Part shown: in pieces, positions 1-7,373 of the stretch
Layout: the number at the start of each line of letters is the position of its first letter
How positions within the stretch are numbered: position 1 is the first letter of the stretch
Source of the DNA: Rhodospirillaceae bacterium
Lineage (GTDB): Bacteria; Pseudomonadota; Alphaproteobacteria; Rhodospirillales; Magnetovibrionaceae
Assembly: GCA_002401565.1 (NCBI GenBank)
Contig: NVTL01000031.1
Coordinates: 1-17,071, forward strand
Length of the DNA stretch: 17,071 nucleotides
Reading direction: 5' to 3'
Made by a program: the position numbers and the translations under genes
Notes under the pieces: model-generated
The model's database searches: none
What the model was told of the DNA's origin: nothing
The model's input: the letters and a program-made list of their open reading frames with translations, nothing else

Positions 1-432
1 ATTTCCGATGCCTTGGATGGCTTTATCGCCAAACGTTATGATTTGGAAACCGAACTGGGCAAATATTTAGACCCCTTGGCCGACAAAGCCTTGTTGGTGT
101 CGATTTTTATCAGTCTGGGCATCGAAGGCTATATTCCCAGTTGGTTGGTGATTTTGGTGGTGTTTCGCGACATTGCCATTGTCAGTGGCGCGTTGTTGTT
201 GGAAACCCTGACCCATTCGCTGAGCATGCATCCGTTGATGATCAGCAAGATCAACACCGTGATGCAGATCGTTTTGGCCGCTATTGTACTGGCCGATGCG
301 GGCTATGATCTTGCTTTAAATGGTGGAATGGATATCCTGTTGGGCCTGACCGCCATAACAACGGTTGTTTCCGGATTTGCCTACGCAGGTACATGCATTC
401 GACGAGGAAGTCAGTTGGAGAAAAAGAAATGA
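1..432 (+). CDS. CDP-alcohol phosphatidyltransferase family protein, 3' part
   Basis: The reading frame is open from base 1, so the N-terminus lies outside the window and 143 residues are visible. It begins inside the family signature: D-A-L-DG-F-I-A-K-R, then G-K-Y-L-D-P-L-A-D-K, matching DxxDG..A(R/K)..G...D...D, whose aspartates bind Mg2+ and the CDP-alcohol. The rest has about four hydrophobic helices (around WLVILVVFRDIAIVSGALLL, VMQIVLAAIVLA and the C-terminal ILLGLTAITTVV), as expected for an inner-membrane enzyme that transfers a phosphatidyl or similar group from a CDP-activated donor to an alcohol. The PgsA type (glycerol-3-phosphate acceptor) is the closest general match, but the substrate cannot be fixed from this fragment. 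Its stop overlaps the next gene's start (ATGA), which suggests translational coupling. Confidence 0.88.
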   Translation: MSDALDGFIAKRYDLETELGKYLDPLADKALLVSIFISLGIEGYIPSWLVILVVFRDIAIVSGALLLETLTHSLSMHPLMISKINTVMQIVLAAIVLADAGYDLALNGGMDILLGLTAITTVVSGFAYAGTCIRRGSQLEKKK

Positions 433-1514
433 GCATAGACAAACAGCTAGCCAGACAACGCCACCGCCAAGGTCAGGCATGGTTTTGGATGAGCAGTTTA
501 GCCGTATTTATGGGCCTGCTTTATGTACTTTCCAGCGTGCTGATGCCGTTTGTGGCGGGCTTGGCCGTGGCGTATTTCCTTGATCCTTTGGCGGATCGTG
601 TGGAAATCGTTGTGAAATCCAGATCACTCGCCACCGCCTTAATCTTGTTGGTGTTTTTCTCTGTTATTGTTGGCGCCTTGGTGGCCTTGTTCCCGTTGTT
701 GCAAAATCAAGTGACCGGATTAATCGCGGCAATTCCCGCCGGTGTGGATGTGGTGCGGGCGTTTGTTCAGCCGTTTGTCGAACATTTGGAAAGCCAGTTG
801 GGTTCAGATGAAGTGCAAGCCTTAAAAAGCAATGCCGGGGCCTTTGCCGGGGGCGCTGTGGCGTGGCTGGGTAGTATTTTAAAAAGCATCTTTCTGGGCG
901 GAAAGGCGTTTATCAACACCTTGTCCATGATGTTCATTATGCCCATCGTGGCGTTTTTCCTGTTGCGCGATTGGGATGTTTTGGTGACGAAGGTGGATGA
1001 GCTTCTGCCCCGAAAGTCTGCCGATACCATCCGTGCACAATTTAAAGAAATCGATACCACTATTGCCGGTTTCGTGCGTGGACAAGCCACGGTTTGCCTG
1101 TCTTTGGGCGTGATTTATGCGACGGGTTTAACGATTATCGGTTTGGATTTTGGCTTGCTGATTGGACTGGGTACTGGATTGATGGCGTTTGTGCCGTATG
1201 TGGGCATGTTGATCGGCCTGATGATCGCTTTTGGTGTGGCTATGCTGCAGTTTCAAGAGTTAATGCCGTTTGTCATGGTGGCCGCCGTGTTTGGTTTTGG
1301 TCAAACGTTGGATGCGGCCTTTTTAACCCCCAATTTGGTGGGGGGACGTGTGGGCCTGCACCCGGTGTGGATTATATTTGCCCTGATGACCGGAGCCGCC
1401 CTGTTTGGCTTTACCGGCGTTCTGTTGGCAGTGCCGTTGGCATCTGTGATTGGGGTTTTGGTGCGGTTTTCAATTGGACGGTATACCGAAAGCGTCCTGT
1501 ATACGGGCGAATAA
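429..1514 (+). CDS. AI-2E family transporter (PerM/YdgG-like permease)
   Basis: A 361-residue integral membrane protein with about eight hydrophobic segments. They include an N-terminal pair (WFWMSSLAVFMGLLYVLSSV; ALILLVFFSVIVGALVALF), a central soluble/amphipathic stretch, and a C-terminal cluster with the family-typical PYVGMLIG and HPVWIIFALMTGAALFGFTG segments. Family members export autoinducer-2 or act as ion/proton antiporters; the substrate here is unknown. I chose ATG 429 rather than the longer frame from 393. It has GGAG at 417-420 with 8-base spacing, it overlaps the upstream stop by the ATGA arrangement, and the extra 12 residues would lie inside the previous gene. hdaA follows after one base, so the three genes form one operon. 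A permease of this family next to hdaA is common in alphaproteobacteria. Confidence 0.9.
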   Translation: MSIDKQLARQRHRQGQAWFWMSSLAVFMGLLYVLSSVLMPFVAGLAVAYFLDPLADRVEIVVKSRSLATALILLVFFSVIVGALVALFPLLQNQVTGLIAAIPAGVDVVRAFVQPFVEHLESQLGSDEVQALKSNAGAFAGGAVAWLGSILKSIFLGGKAFINTLSMMFIMPIVAFFLLRDWDVLVTKVDELLPRKSADTIRAQFKEIDTTIAGFVRGQATVCLSLGVIYATGLTIIGLDFGLLIGLGTGLMAFVPYVGMLIGLMIAFGVAMLQFQELMPFVMVAAVFGFGQTLDAAFLTPNLVGGRVGLHPVWIIFALMTGAALFGFTGVLLAVPLASVIGVLVRFSIGRYTESVLYTGE

Positions 1515-1515
1515 A

Positions 1516-2178
1516 GTGTCGCAAATCCCCTTTGATTTTGATCCTCGCCCGGCTCTTGGCGGCGAAGATTTTTTGGTCGCCCCTTCAAATGCCCAAGCCG
1601 TGAAATGGGTCGAAATGTGGCCCAATTGGCCGCGTCCGGTGTTGGTTATTGTGGGCTTGGAAGGCTCTGGAAAAACCCATCTGGCGAACGTCTTTTTGGC
1701 TCAAACAGGTGCTCGACTTATTACCCCCGAAGACTTGAAATTAGGCGCCGATAAAGCCCTGGACGGACAATCTGCAGTGGTGCTTGAAGATATACAGGGC
1801 TTTGTGGACGCCGGGCTGTCTGACGATCTGTTCCATCTGTATAATTTAGCGGTCGAAGACGATAAAAAGATTTTGATGACGTCCAATCAAGCCCCGGCGC
1901 GCCTAAGCATCGCCCTCAAAGATTTAAGCTCTCGGCTGAACACCGCCACCGTGGCAGAAATTTTGCCGCCCGACGATGCGTTGTTGGCGGCGTTGATCGT
2001 GAAACAGTTTTCCGACCGCCAACTCAGCGTCAGTCAGGACGTTTTAGATTATATGATGACGCGCATGAACCGAAGCTTTTCAGGTGTCCGTGATTTGATT
2101 AAAGCCGTCGATACCTTGGCCTTGGCGGAAAAACGGGCCATCACCAAGCCGTTGGTGCGCCGCGTGCTCAGCCTTTAA
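1516..2178 (+). CDS. hdaA: HdaA, DnaA-homologous regulatory inactivator
   Basis: A 220-residue AAA+ protein related to DnaA domain III. In alphaproteobacteria HdaA works with the sliding clamp to stimulate ATP hydrolysis by DnaA and so limits re-initiation of replication. The N-terminus carries QIPFDF (residues 3-8), which fits the clamp-binding motif of Hda proteins. The Walker A is GLEGSGKT (47-54), the Walker B-like strand is AVVLEDI (87-93), a sensor I region reads LMTSNQAP, and an arginine-finger-like DLSSRLNTA follows. The start is GTG at 1516: the clamp motif must lie at the extreme N-terminus, and the codon sits one base after the upstream stop, consistent with coupled translation and the lack of a strong Shine-Dalgarno. 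Length matches the short Hda/HdaA class. Confidence 0.93.
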   Translation: MSQIPFDFDPRPALGGEDFLVAPSNAQAVKWVEMWPNWPRPVLVIVGLEGSGKTHLANVFLAQTGARLITPEDLKLGADKALDGQSAVVLEDIQGFVDAGLSDDLFHLYNLAVEDDKKILMTSNQAPARLSIALKDLSSRLNTATVAEILPPDDALLAALIVKQFSDRQLSVSQDVLDYMMTRMNRSFSGVRDLIKAVDTLALAEKRAITKPLVRRVLSL

Positions 2179-2191
2179 ATAGGGAAAAAAC

Positions 2192-2237
2192 AAAAAAATA
2201 AGACCGCTAACCAGGGGGGGTGAGGTTAGCGGCCTTA
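2192..2237 (-). terminator. Strong intrinsic terminator reading on the minus strand
   Basis: Minus-strand stem of 14 pairs (2237-2224 with 2212-2199, one G-U), an 11-nt loop rich in C, then U7 at 2198-2192 and a second U6 at 2190-2185. On the plus strand the same stem has a mismatch and is followed by GTCTTGTCG rather than a T-run, so it is a poor terminator for hdaA. Confidence 0.75.
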
Positions 2238-2302
2238 GTCTTGTCGTAACGCTTCTCTTCATTGAGGGAGGGGGGTCCCAAACGAGGAGTATCTTAGCGT
2301 TT
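2192..2302 (-). ncRNA. Candidate small RNA, two hairpins with C-rich (anti-Shine-Dalgarno) loops
   Basis: Read on the minus strand, a TATAAC -10-like box (2314-2309) precedes a candidate start near 2302. The RNA would then contain AACGCU (2301-2296) pairing with AGCGUU (2253-2248). Inside this stem are CUCCUC (2289-2284) and a small hairpin GGGA-CCCCCC-UCCC (2279-2266). After a short linker comes a 14-bp terminator stem (2237-2224 with 2212-2199) whose loop holds seven C, followed by U7. The stem is fully paired only in the minus-strand RNA, where one pair is G-U; the plus-strand copy has an A-C mismatch. No minus-strand gene needs this terminator. Two hairpins of about 110 nt with anti-SD loops resemble the CCUCCUCCC (cuckoo) sRNAs of alphaproteobacteria, though that exact motif is absent. 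There is no convincing -35. The transcript is inferred. Confidence 0.5.
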
Positions 2303-2464
2303 TAGTCAGTTATACCTAATTTATGTGGGCACCATTTGGGGCATTACAATGGTTAATTTGCTTTTATTTAGATATGTATTCTTTTTTTATGCGGGTGAAG
2401 CGTGATACGTTAGGTGTCATTGGTCGTAAGCGTTGAAATGAATGTAAATTTTATGGATTTTTAA
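2238..2464. other. Intergenic region upstream of ppk
   Basis: With the terminator next to it this makes a 286-bp gap between hdaA and ppk. The part near hdaA holds the candidate minus-strand RNA. The remainder (about 2303-2464) is AT-rich and should carry the ppk promoter, but no -35/-10 pair stands out. A partial Pho-box resemblance near 2413 (GTGTCAT) is too weak to call. The ppk start has only GGA (2455-2457, 7 bases upstream) as a Shine-Dalgarno. No small ORF with a credible ribosome site was found. Confidence 0.5.
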
Positions 2465-4603
2465 ATGAGCCCTTCAAAAACACCTGCTGTTTCCCTGACC
2501 TCAACCGATCGATTTAACAATCGGGAGTTGTCGTGGCTGGCGTTTAATACGCGGGTTTTGGAAGAAGCCATGAACAAACACCATCCGTTGTTGGAGCGGG
2601 TGCGTTTTCTCAGCATTTCTGCGGCCAACCTGGATGAATTTTATATGGTGCGTGTGGCCGGACTGAAAGGCCAAGAACGCGCAGGTGTATCGACAATCAG
2701 CCAAGACGGCCTGACACCATCCCAACAATTAGAAGCCATTAACGAAGCCGCTCAACGCCTGATGGTGGAACAGCAGCGCATTTGGGTGGTTTTAAAAGAC
2801 GAACTGTCGACCGAAGGTATTCAGGTTTTGGGCCGCGAAGAATTATCTGCGCGCGATAAAAAATGGTTGGATAGCTATTTTATGGATCATATCTTTCCGG
2901 TGCTTATCCCGCTGGCGATTGATCCGGCTCACCCCTTCCCGTTTATTCCCAATTTGGGCTTTTCGTTGGTGATGTTGTTAAAACAACGTAAATCCGGCCA
3001 AATGTTGAGAGCCTTGTTGCCGATTCCGCATTTGTTGACCCGCTTTGTCCGTTTGCCCGGTGCGTCCATTCGCTTTATTCCCATCGAAGAACTGGTGGTG
3101 TTGTTTTTAGACCGTCTGTTTCCGTCTTATGATCCGGTGCAAATCGCTAATTTCCGGCTTATCCGCGACAGCGAAATGGAAATCGATGAAGAAGCCGAAG
3201 ATTTGGTACGAACCTTTGAAAGTGCTTTAAAACGGCGGCGCCGGGGCTCGGTCATTCGCCTGTCCGTGAACGTGGACATTCCCGAAGACTTAGAAACCTT
3301 GGTCATGGACGCGATTAACGTCGAAGAAGACGATGTGTTCCGCCTGAGCGGTATTTTGGGTATGGCCGATTTGTCGAAATTGATCGTCAAAGAACGCCCG
3401 GACTTGCAGTTTGAGCCGTTTAGGGCGCGTTTTCCCGAACGGGTGCGTGATTTTGGCGGCGATGTGTTCGAAGCCATCCGCAAAAAAGATTTGGTGGTTC
3501 ATCACCCGTACGAAAGTTTTGACGTGGTGGTACAGTTTGTGCGCCAAGCCGCCCGCGACCCTAAAGTCGTCGCCATCAAACAAACCCTGTACCGCACATC
3601 CAATGACAGCCCGATTGTCGAGGCTTTGATCGAAGCCGCCGAATTGGGCAAATCGGTCACCGCCATGGTGGAATTAAAAGCCCGCTTTGACGAAGAAGCC
3701 AACATCCGCTGGGCACGGGATTTAGAACGCGCGGGCGTGCAGGTCATTTATGGATTTATGGACAAAAAAACCCACGCCAAGGTCAATTTAGTGGTGCGCC
3801 GCGAAGGCAAAGGCTTGAAGTCTTATGTGCATTACGGCACCGGAAATTATCACCCGATCACGGCCAAGGTTTATACCGACCTGTCGTTTTTCACACAAGA
3901 TCCAAAGCTGTGTGCCGATGCGACCCGATTGTTTAATTATATGACCGGATACGCCAAACCCGAAGGCATGGAAAAACTGGCTTTTTCCCCCATTACGTTG
4001 CGCGATTCCCTGTTGGCTTACATCGATGTTGAAATCAAAAATGCCAAGGCCGGAAAACCTGCGGGCATTTGGGCAAAAATGAATTCCGTGGTGGATGTCA
4101 CCATGATTGATGCTTTGTATAAGGCTTCTCAAGCCGGCGTTAAAATCTATTTGGTGGTGCGGGGTATTTGTTGCCTACGCCCCGGCGTTAAAGGGCTTAG
4201 CGAAAATATTCAGGTCAAAAGTATTGTTGGGCGGTTTTTGGAACATGCGCGCATTGTCGCGTTTGCCAATGGTCAGGATTTACCATCACGCGAAGCCAAA
4301 CTGTATATTTCTTCGGCCGATTGGATGTCTCGAAACTTAGACCGCCGGGTCGAAACCTTGGTACCGATTGAAAACCCAACCGTGCACCGTCAAGTGTTGG
4401 ACGAAATTATGGCCTTAAACATCAAAGACACCGAACAAAGTTGGATGCTGACCTCTGATGGACGTTATGAACGGGTATCTGTAAAAGATGGTCTTAATGT
4501 TCACCATTATTTGATGAACAATATCAGCCTGTCGGGGTTGGGGACAAAACAGGGCAAAGTGAAAACAAAGTCTAAATCTAAGTCTAAGAAAAAACGGTCA
4601 TAG
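2465..4603 (+). CDS. ppk: Polyphosphate kinase 1
   Basis: A 712-residue cytoplasmic or membrane-associated enzyme that reversibly polymerises the gamma-phosphate of ATP into inorganic polyphosphate through a phosphohistidine. All PPK1 parts are present: the N-terminal [17 protein letters not shown], the head region [19 protein letters not shown], and the two PLD-like catalytic domains. The phosphoacceptor is His437 in KKTHAK and the second catalytic His is His456 in [10 protein letters not shown]. Their 19-residue spacing equals that of E. coli H435/H454. The length is usual for the family apart from a C-terminal Lys/Ser tail. ppx follows after 26 bases in the same direction, giving the classical synthesis/degradation pair. 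The start ATG 2465 is the only one that keeps the conserved N-terminus, though its Shine-Dalgarno is weak. Confidence 0.97.
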   Translation: MSPSKTPAVSLTSTDRFNNRELSWLAFNTRVLEEAMNKHHPLLERVRFLSISAANLDEFYMVRVAGLKGQERAGVSTISQDGLTPSQQLEAINEAAQRLMVEQQRIWVVLKDELSTEGIQVLGREELSARDKKWLDSYFMDHIFPVLIPLAIDPAHPFPFIPNLGFSLVMLLKQRKSGQMLRALLPIPHLLTRFVRLPGASIRFIPIEELVVLFLDRLFPSYDPVQIANFRLIRDSEMEIDEEAEDLVRTFESALKRRRRGSVIRLSVNVDIPEDLETLVMDAINVEEDDVFRLSGILGMADLSKLIVKERPDLQFEPFRARFPERVRDFGGDVFEAIRKKDLVVHHPYESFDVVVQFVRQAARDPKVVAIKQTLYRTSNDSPIVEALIEAAELGKSVTAMVELKARFDEEANIRWARDLERAGVQVIYGFMDKKTHAKVNLVVRREGKGLKSYVHYGTGNYHPITAKVYTDLSFFTQDPKLCADATRLFNYMTGYAKPEGMEKLAFSPITLRDSLLAYIDVEIKNAKAGKPAGIWAKMNSVVDVTMIDALYKASQAGVKIYLVVRGICCLRPGVKGLSENIQVKSIVGRFLEHARIVAFANGQDLPSREAKLYISSADWMSRNLDRRVETLVPIENPTVHRQVLDEIMALNIKDTEQSWMLTSDGRYERVSVKDGLNVHHYLMNNISLSGLGTKQGKVKTKSKSKSKKKRS

Positions 4604-4629
4604 AGTTAGATTGAGTTAGGGTAACGGGC

Positions 4630-6150
4630 ATGAGCAACATTTCCTCAGATACTGAAAAGACTAAACCGGGCCTGCCTTCTGGCCGGATTGCGGTGGTTGA
4701 TATTGGGTCGAATTCGGTGCGGTTGGTGGTCTATGATGCGCCCACGCGTCTGCCGATCCCCATGTACAACGAAAAATCACAATGTGCCTTGGGCAGTGGC
4801 CTTGGCGAAAGCGGTGTGTTGAACCCAGACGGCGTAAAATGTGCCTTGCGCAGCCTGCGTCGTTTTGTGGGTTTGGCGAAATCCATGGGCGTGGCGACTT
4901 TGGATATGGTGGCCACGGCGGCCATCCGCGAAGCCAAGGACGGTCCGGCCTTTGTCGAAAAAGTTAAAGATACATTGGGCATCGACATTGAAGTGCTCAG
5001 CGGTGAAGACGAAGCCAAATATGCGGCTTTGGGGTTGTTGATGGGGGTTCCGGATGCCGATGGTGTGATTGGCGATTTGGGCGGCGGCAGTTTGGATTTG
5101 GTGGGCCTTGATCAAGGCAAATTCAGCAAATCTTCGACCTTTGCCTTGGGGCATTTGCGGTTGTCAGAAGTGTCGGACGGCAACCCGGAACGAGCCCGCG
5201 AAATTGTCGGTGAAACGCTGTCGGGTCTGAAATGGCTGAAAAAGGTCAAAGGCCGTACTTTGTATGCGGCAGGTGGATCATGGCGCGCCATCGCGCGCAT
5301 ATTAATCGACCAAACCAGCCATCCTTTGCATGTGGTCGATAATTTCGCCATGGACGCCGAAGCCGCCCGCAATATTTTGCATTTGATCAGTGGTGCCGGA
5401 CGTCATTCGTTGGAATTGATACCGGGCATTCCTAAAAAACGTATTGAAACCTTGCCCTTTGCGGCCGCCGCGTTAGAAGGCATGTTGATCGCCAGCCGCG
5501 CCAAAACCTTGCAGTTTTCGGGCTTTGGCATGCGCGAAGGGGTGCTGTTAACGGCCTTACCAAGCAGTCTGCAAAATCAAGACCCCTTGATCAGTGCGTG
5601 CAAGACCATGGTCGAACGCACCGGGCGCTTTGCCCTGCATGGCAGCGAAATTCGCGAATGGTTGGCGCCCTTGTTTCCAGACGAGACCGACGCTGAAAAA
5701 CGTCTACGCTATGCCGCGTGTTTGATGAGCGATATCGGCTGGAACGAACATTCCGATTATCGGGCCGAACATACGTTTATGCGGTCTTTGCGTATTCCCT
5801 TTGCGGGCTTAAGTCATCCGGACAGGGCATTGATTGCCTCCACATTATACGTGCGCCAAGGCGGCGATATGAACGATCCTTTGATCCGGCCTATTTTAGG
5901 CCTGTTGGATATGGGGCAATTGGCGTGGATCAGGGGCACCGGACAAGCGTTGTTGTTGGCCCACACCATTTCCGGCGGTGCACCCGATTTGTTGTCGCGG
6001 ACCGAATTGGAAGTCACCAAAGAGAAAATTTATCTGTGCGTGACCAAAAAAGATCGTGCCGCGCTGATCAGCGACGCGGTCGAACGCCGCCTGAAAAGCG
6101 TCGCCAAGGCCTTTGGTAAAAAGAGCAAGGTTAAGGTGCTGGACGACTGA
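4630..6150 (+). CDS. ppx: Exopolyphosphatase (Ppx/GppA family)
   Basis: A 506-residue member of the actin-like ASKHA phosphatase family, which removes terminal phosphates from polyP; some members also hydrolyse pppGpp. The first phosphate loop is VVDIGSNSVRL (DIGSNS at 24-29). The conserved acidic segment is SGEDEAKYA from Ser124, the second phosphate loop is GDLGGGSLDL (148-157), and the adenosine-side motif is YAAGGSWRAIA. A C-terminal HD-like helical region follows (ACLMSDIGWNEHSDYRAEHTF), as in longer Ppx forms. It is expected to be cytoplasmic. The ATG has an AGGG-type Shine-Dalgarno 8 bases upstream, and the gene is probably co-transcribed with ppk. The frame converges with rnd, leaving 8 bases between the stops. 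Ppx is preferred over GppA because of the ppk linkage and length. Confidence 0.94.
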   Translation: MSNISSDTEKTKPGLPSGRIAVVDIGSNSVRLVVYDAPTRLPIPMYNEKSQCALGSGLGESGVLNPDGVKCALRSLRRFVGLAKSMGVATLDMVATAAIREAKDGPAFVEKVKDTLGIDIEVLSGEDEAKYAALGLLMGVPDADGVIGDLGGGSLDLVGLDQGKFSKSSTFALGHLRLSEVSDGNPERAREIVGETLSGLKWLKKVKGRTLYAAGGSWRAIARILIDQTSHPLHVVDNFAMDAEAARNILHLISGAGRHSLELIPGIPKKRIETLPFAAAALEGMLIASRAKTLQFSGFGMREGVLLTALPSSLQNQDPLISACKTMVERTGRFALHGSEIREWLAPLFPDETDAEKRLRYAACLMSDIGWNEHSDYRAEHTFMRSLRIPFAGLSHPDRALIASTLYVRQGGDMNDPLIRPILGLLDMGQLAWIRGTGQALLLAHTISGGAPDLLSRTELEVTKEKIYLCVTKKDRAALISDAVERRLKSVAKAFGKKSKVKVLDD

Positions 6151-6158
6151 TCGGGTGA

Positions 6159-7319
6159 TTAATCGTCTGAATTGTCCAGCAACACGACTTTTTTGTTTTT
6201 AATCGCCAGACCCATTTCGCCGTTGCGAATTTTTACGGCGGCTTTTCCGAACAGCTCGAACCGCCAGCCTTCCATGGATTTGACCTTGGCCTTTTCCCCA
6301 TAAGCGGCGATTTGGTCAATGTCAGACGCATTGGCAATCAGTTTTTGCGCGACTTCGGTTTCTTCGCAGATCATCTTTAAAAAGACTTTCAGCAAATCTG
6401 AAACCGGGCCGATGCCCTGTGGCAGGTCTTTGCGTTTTTCCTGAACGGGCAGGTCGGCGTCGGGAATATCCAGCCCGCGCTGTACGGCTTGTAAAATCTT
6501 GGCCCCGGCTTGACCATTGGCCATGCGATCGCCAAGACCGCGTGTGCGGGCCAGATCGGCGGGCGTTTTGGGGGCGTGGTGGCAAATTTCTAAAATTGCA
6601 TCGTCGCGCAAAACACGGTTGCGCGGCACGTTGCGATTTTGCGATTCGCGTTCACGCCAAGCCGCGACTTCGCGCAAAATTGCGGCGACCCGTGGTTTGG
6701 GATTGCGGGCTTTGATGCGTTTGTATGCTTGTTCGGGGTCACCTTTATAGGTGTCGGCGGAACGCAAAATGGCCATTTCCGCATCCAACCAGCTTTCACG
6801 GCCATTTTTCTTTAAGGTCGCCACCAGTTTTTTATAGGCATCGCGCAGATGGGTGACATCTGAAATGGCATAAGTGATTTGGCGATCTGACAAGGGCCGT
6901 CTGGACCAGTCGGTAAAGCGAGAGGATTTATCGACGCTCGCCGTGGTCAGTTTGGCAATGAGGTTTTCATAACCGACTTGATCGCCAAAGCCACAAACCA
7001 TGGCGGCGATTTGGCTGTCAAACAGCGGTGCTGGGACTTCACCCATTAATTGATAAAATATTTCCAAATCTTGGCGCGCCGCATGAAACACTTTCAGGGT
7101 TTCGGGCGAACGCATAAGGGTAAACAGCGATGATAAATCGATGTCTGGGGCCAAAGTATCAATCGCAACCGCTTCGTCCGGGCTGGCCACCTGAACCAAG
7201 CAGAGCAGGGGGTAATACGTGCTTTCGCGCATGAATTCCGTATCAACCGTAACAAAAGGCGTGCCTTTTAGGCGTTCACAGAATTCGACTAAGTCTTGGG
7301 TTTTTGTTATCATTTGCAT
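6159..7319 (-). CDS. rnd: Ribonuclease D
   Basis: A 386-residue 3'-5' exoribonuclease that trims tRNA and other structured RNA 3' ends. The DEDDy catalytic set is complete: D26 and E28 in VDTEFMRE, D84 in FHAARQDLEIF, and Y150/D154 in YAISDVTHL. An HRDC domain follows at about residues 205-290 (AWRERESQNRNVPRNRVLRD...), then a second helical RNA-binding segment, which is the usual RNase D layout and length. Two starts are possible, ATG 7319 and ATG 7313 (residue 3). Neither has a good Shine-Dalgarno, and 7319 is used here. It is divergent from the kinase-like gene across only 54 bases (7320-7373), so the two promoters must sit close together or partly within the coding regions. Confidence 0.96.
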   Translation of the reverse strand: MQMITKTQDLVEFCERLKGTPFVTVDTEFMRESTYYPLLCLVQVASPDEAVAIDTLAPDIDLSSLFTLMRSPETLKVFHAARQDLEIFYQLMGEVPAPLFDSQIAAMVCGFGDQVGYENLIAKLTTASVDKSSRFTDWSRRPLSDRQITYAISDVTHLRDAYKKLVATLKKNGRESWLDAEMAILRSADTYKGDPEQAYKRIKARNPKPRVAAILREVAAWRERESQNRNVPRNRVLRDDAILEICHHAPKTPADLARTRGLGDRMANGQAGAKILQAVQRGLDIPDADLPVQEKRKDLPQGIGPVSDLLKVFLKMICEETEVAQKLIANASDIDQIAAYGEKAKVKSMEGWRFELFGKAAVKIRNGEMGLAIKNKKVVLLDNSDD

Positions 7320-7373
7320 GACAATGCTTTTACACGATTTTTCCCAAACTGGAAAACATCAAAGTTATAAAAA

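Noticed and set aside
393..428. N-terminal extension of the AI-2E permease frame
   Set aside because: The added residues lie within the upstream coding region, and ATG 429 has a proper Shine-Dalgarno and an ATGA overlap.
2213..2275. G-runs on the plus strand as a G-quadruplex
   Set aside because: Only two long G-runs exist and they are about 50 bases apart; they are better explained as the loop complements of the minus-strand hairpins.
2405..2435. Possible Pho box before ppk (GTGTCAT...)
   Set aside because: Only one half resembles the consensus and the second half does not match, so phosphate control is not supported by the sequence.
5718..6119. 133-codon plus-strand frame inside ppx
   Set aside because: It overlaps the conserved ppx frame completely, has an Arg-rich composition typical of a shadow frame, and has no start signal.
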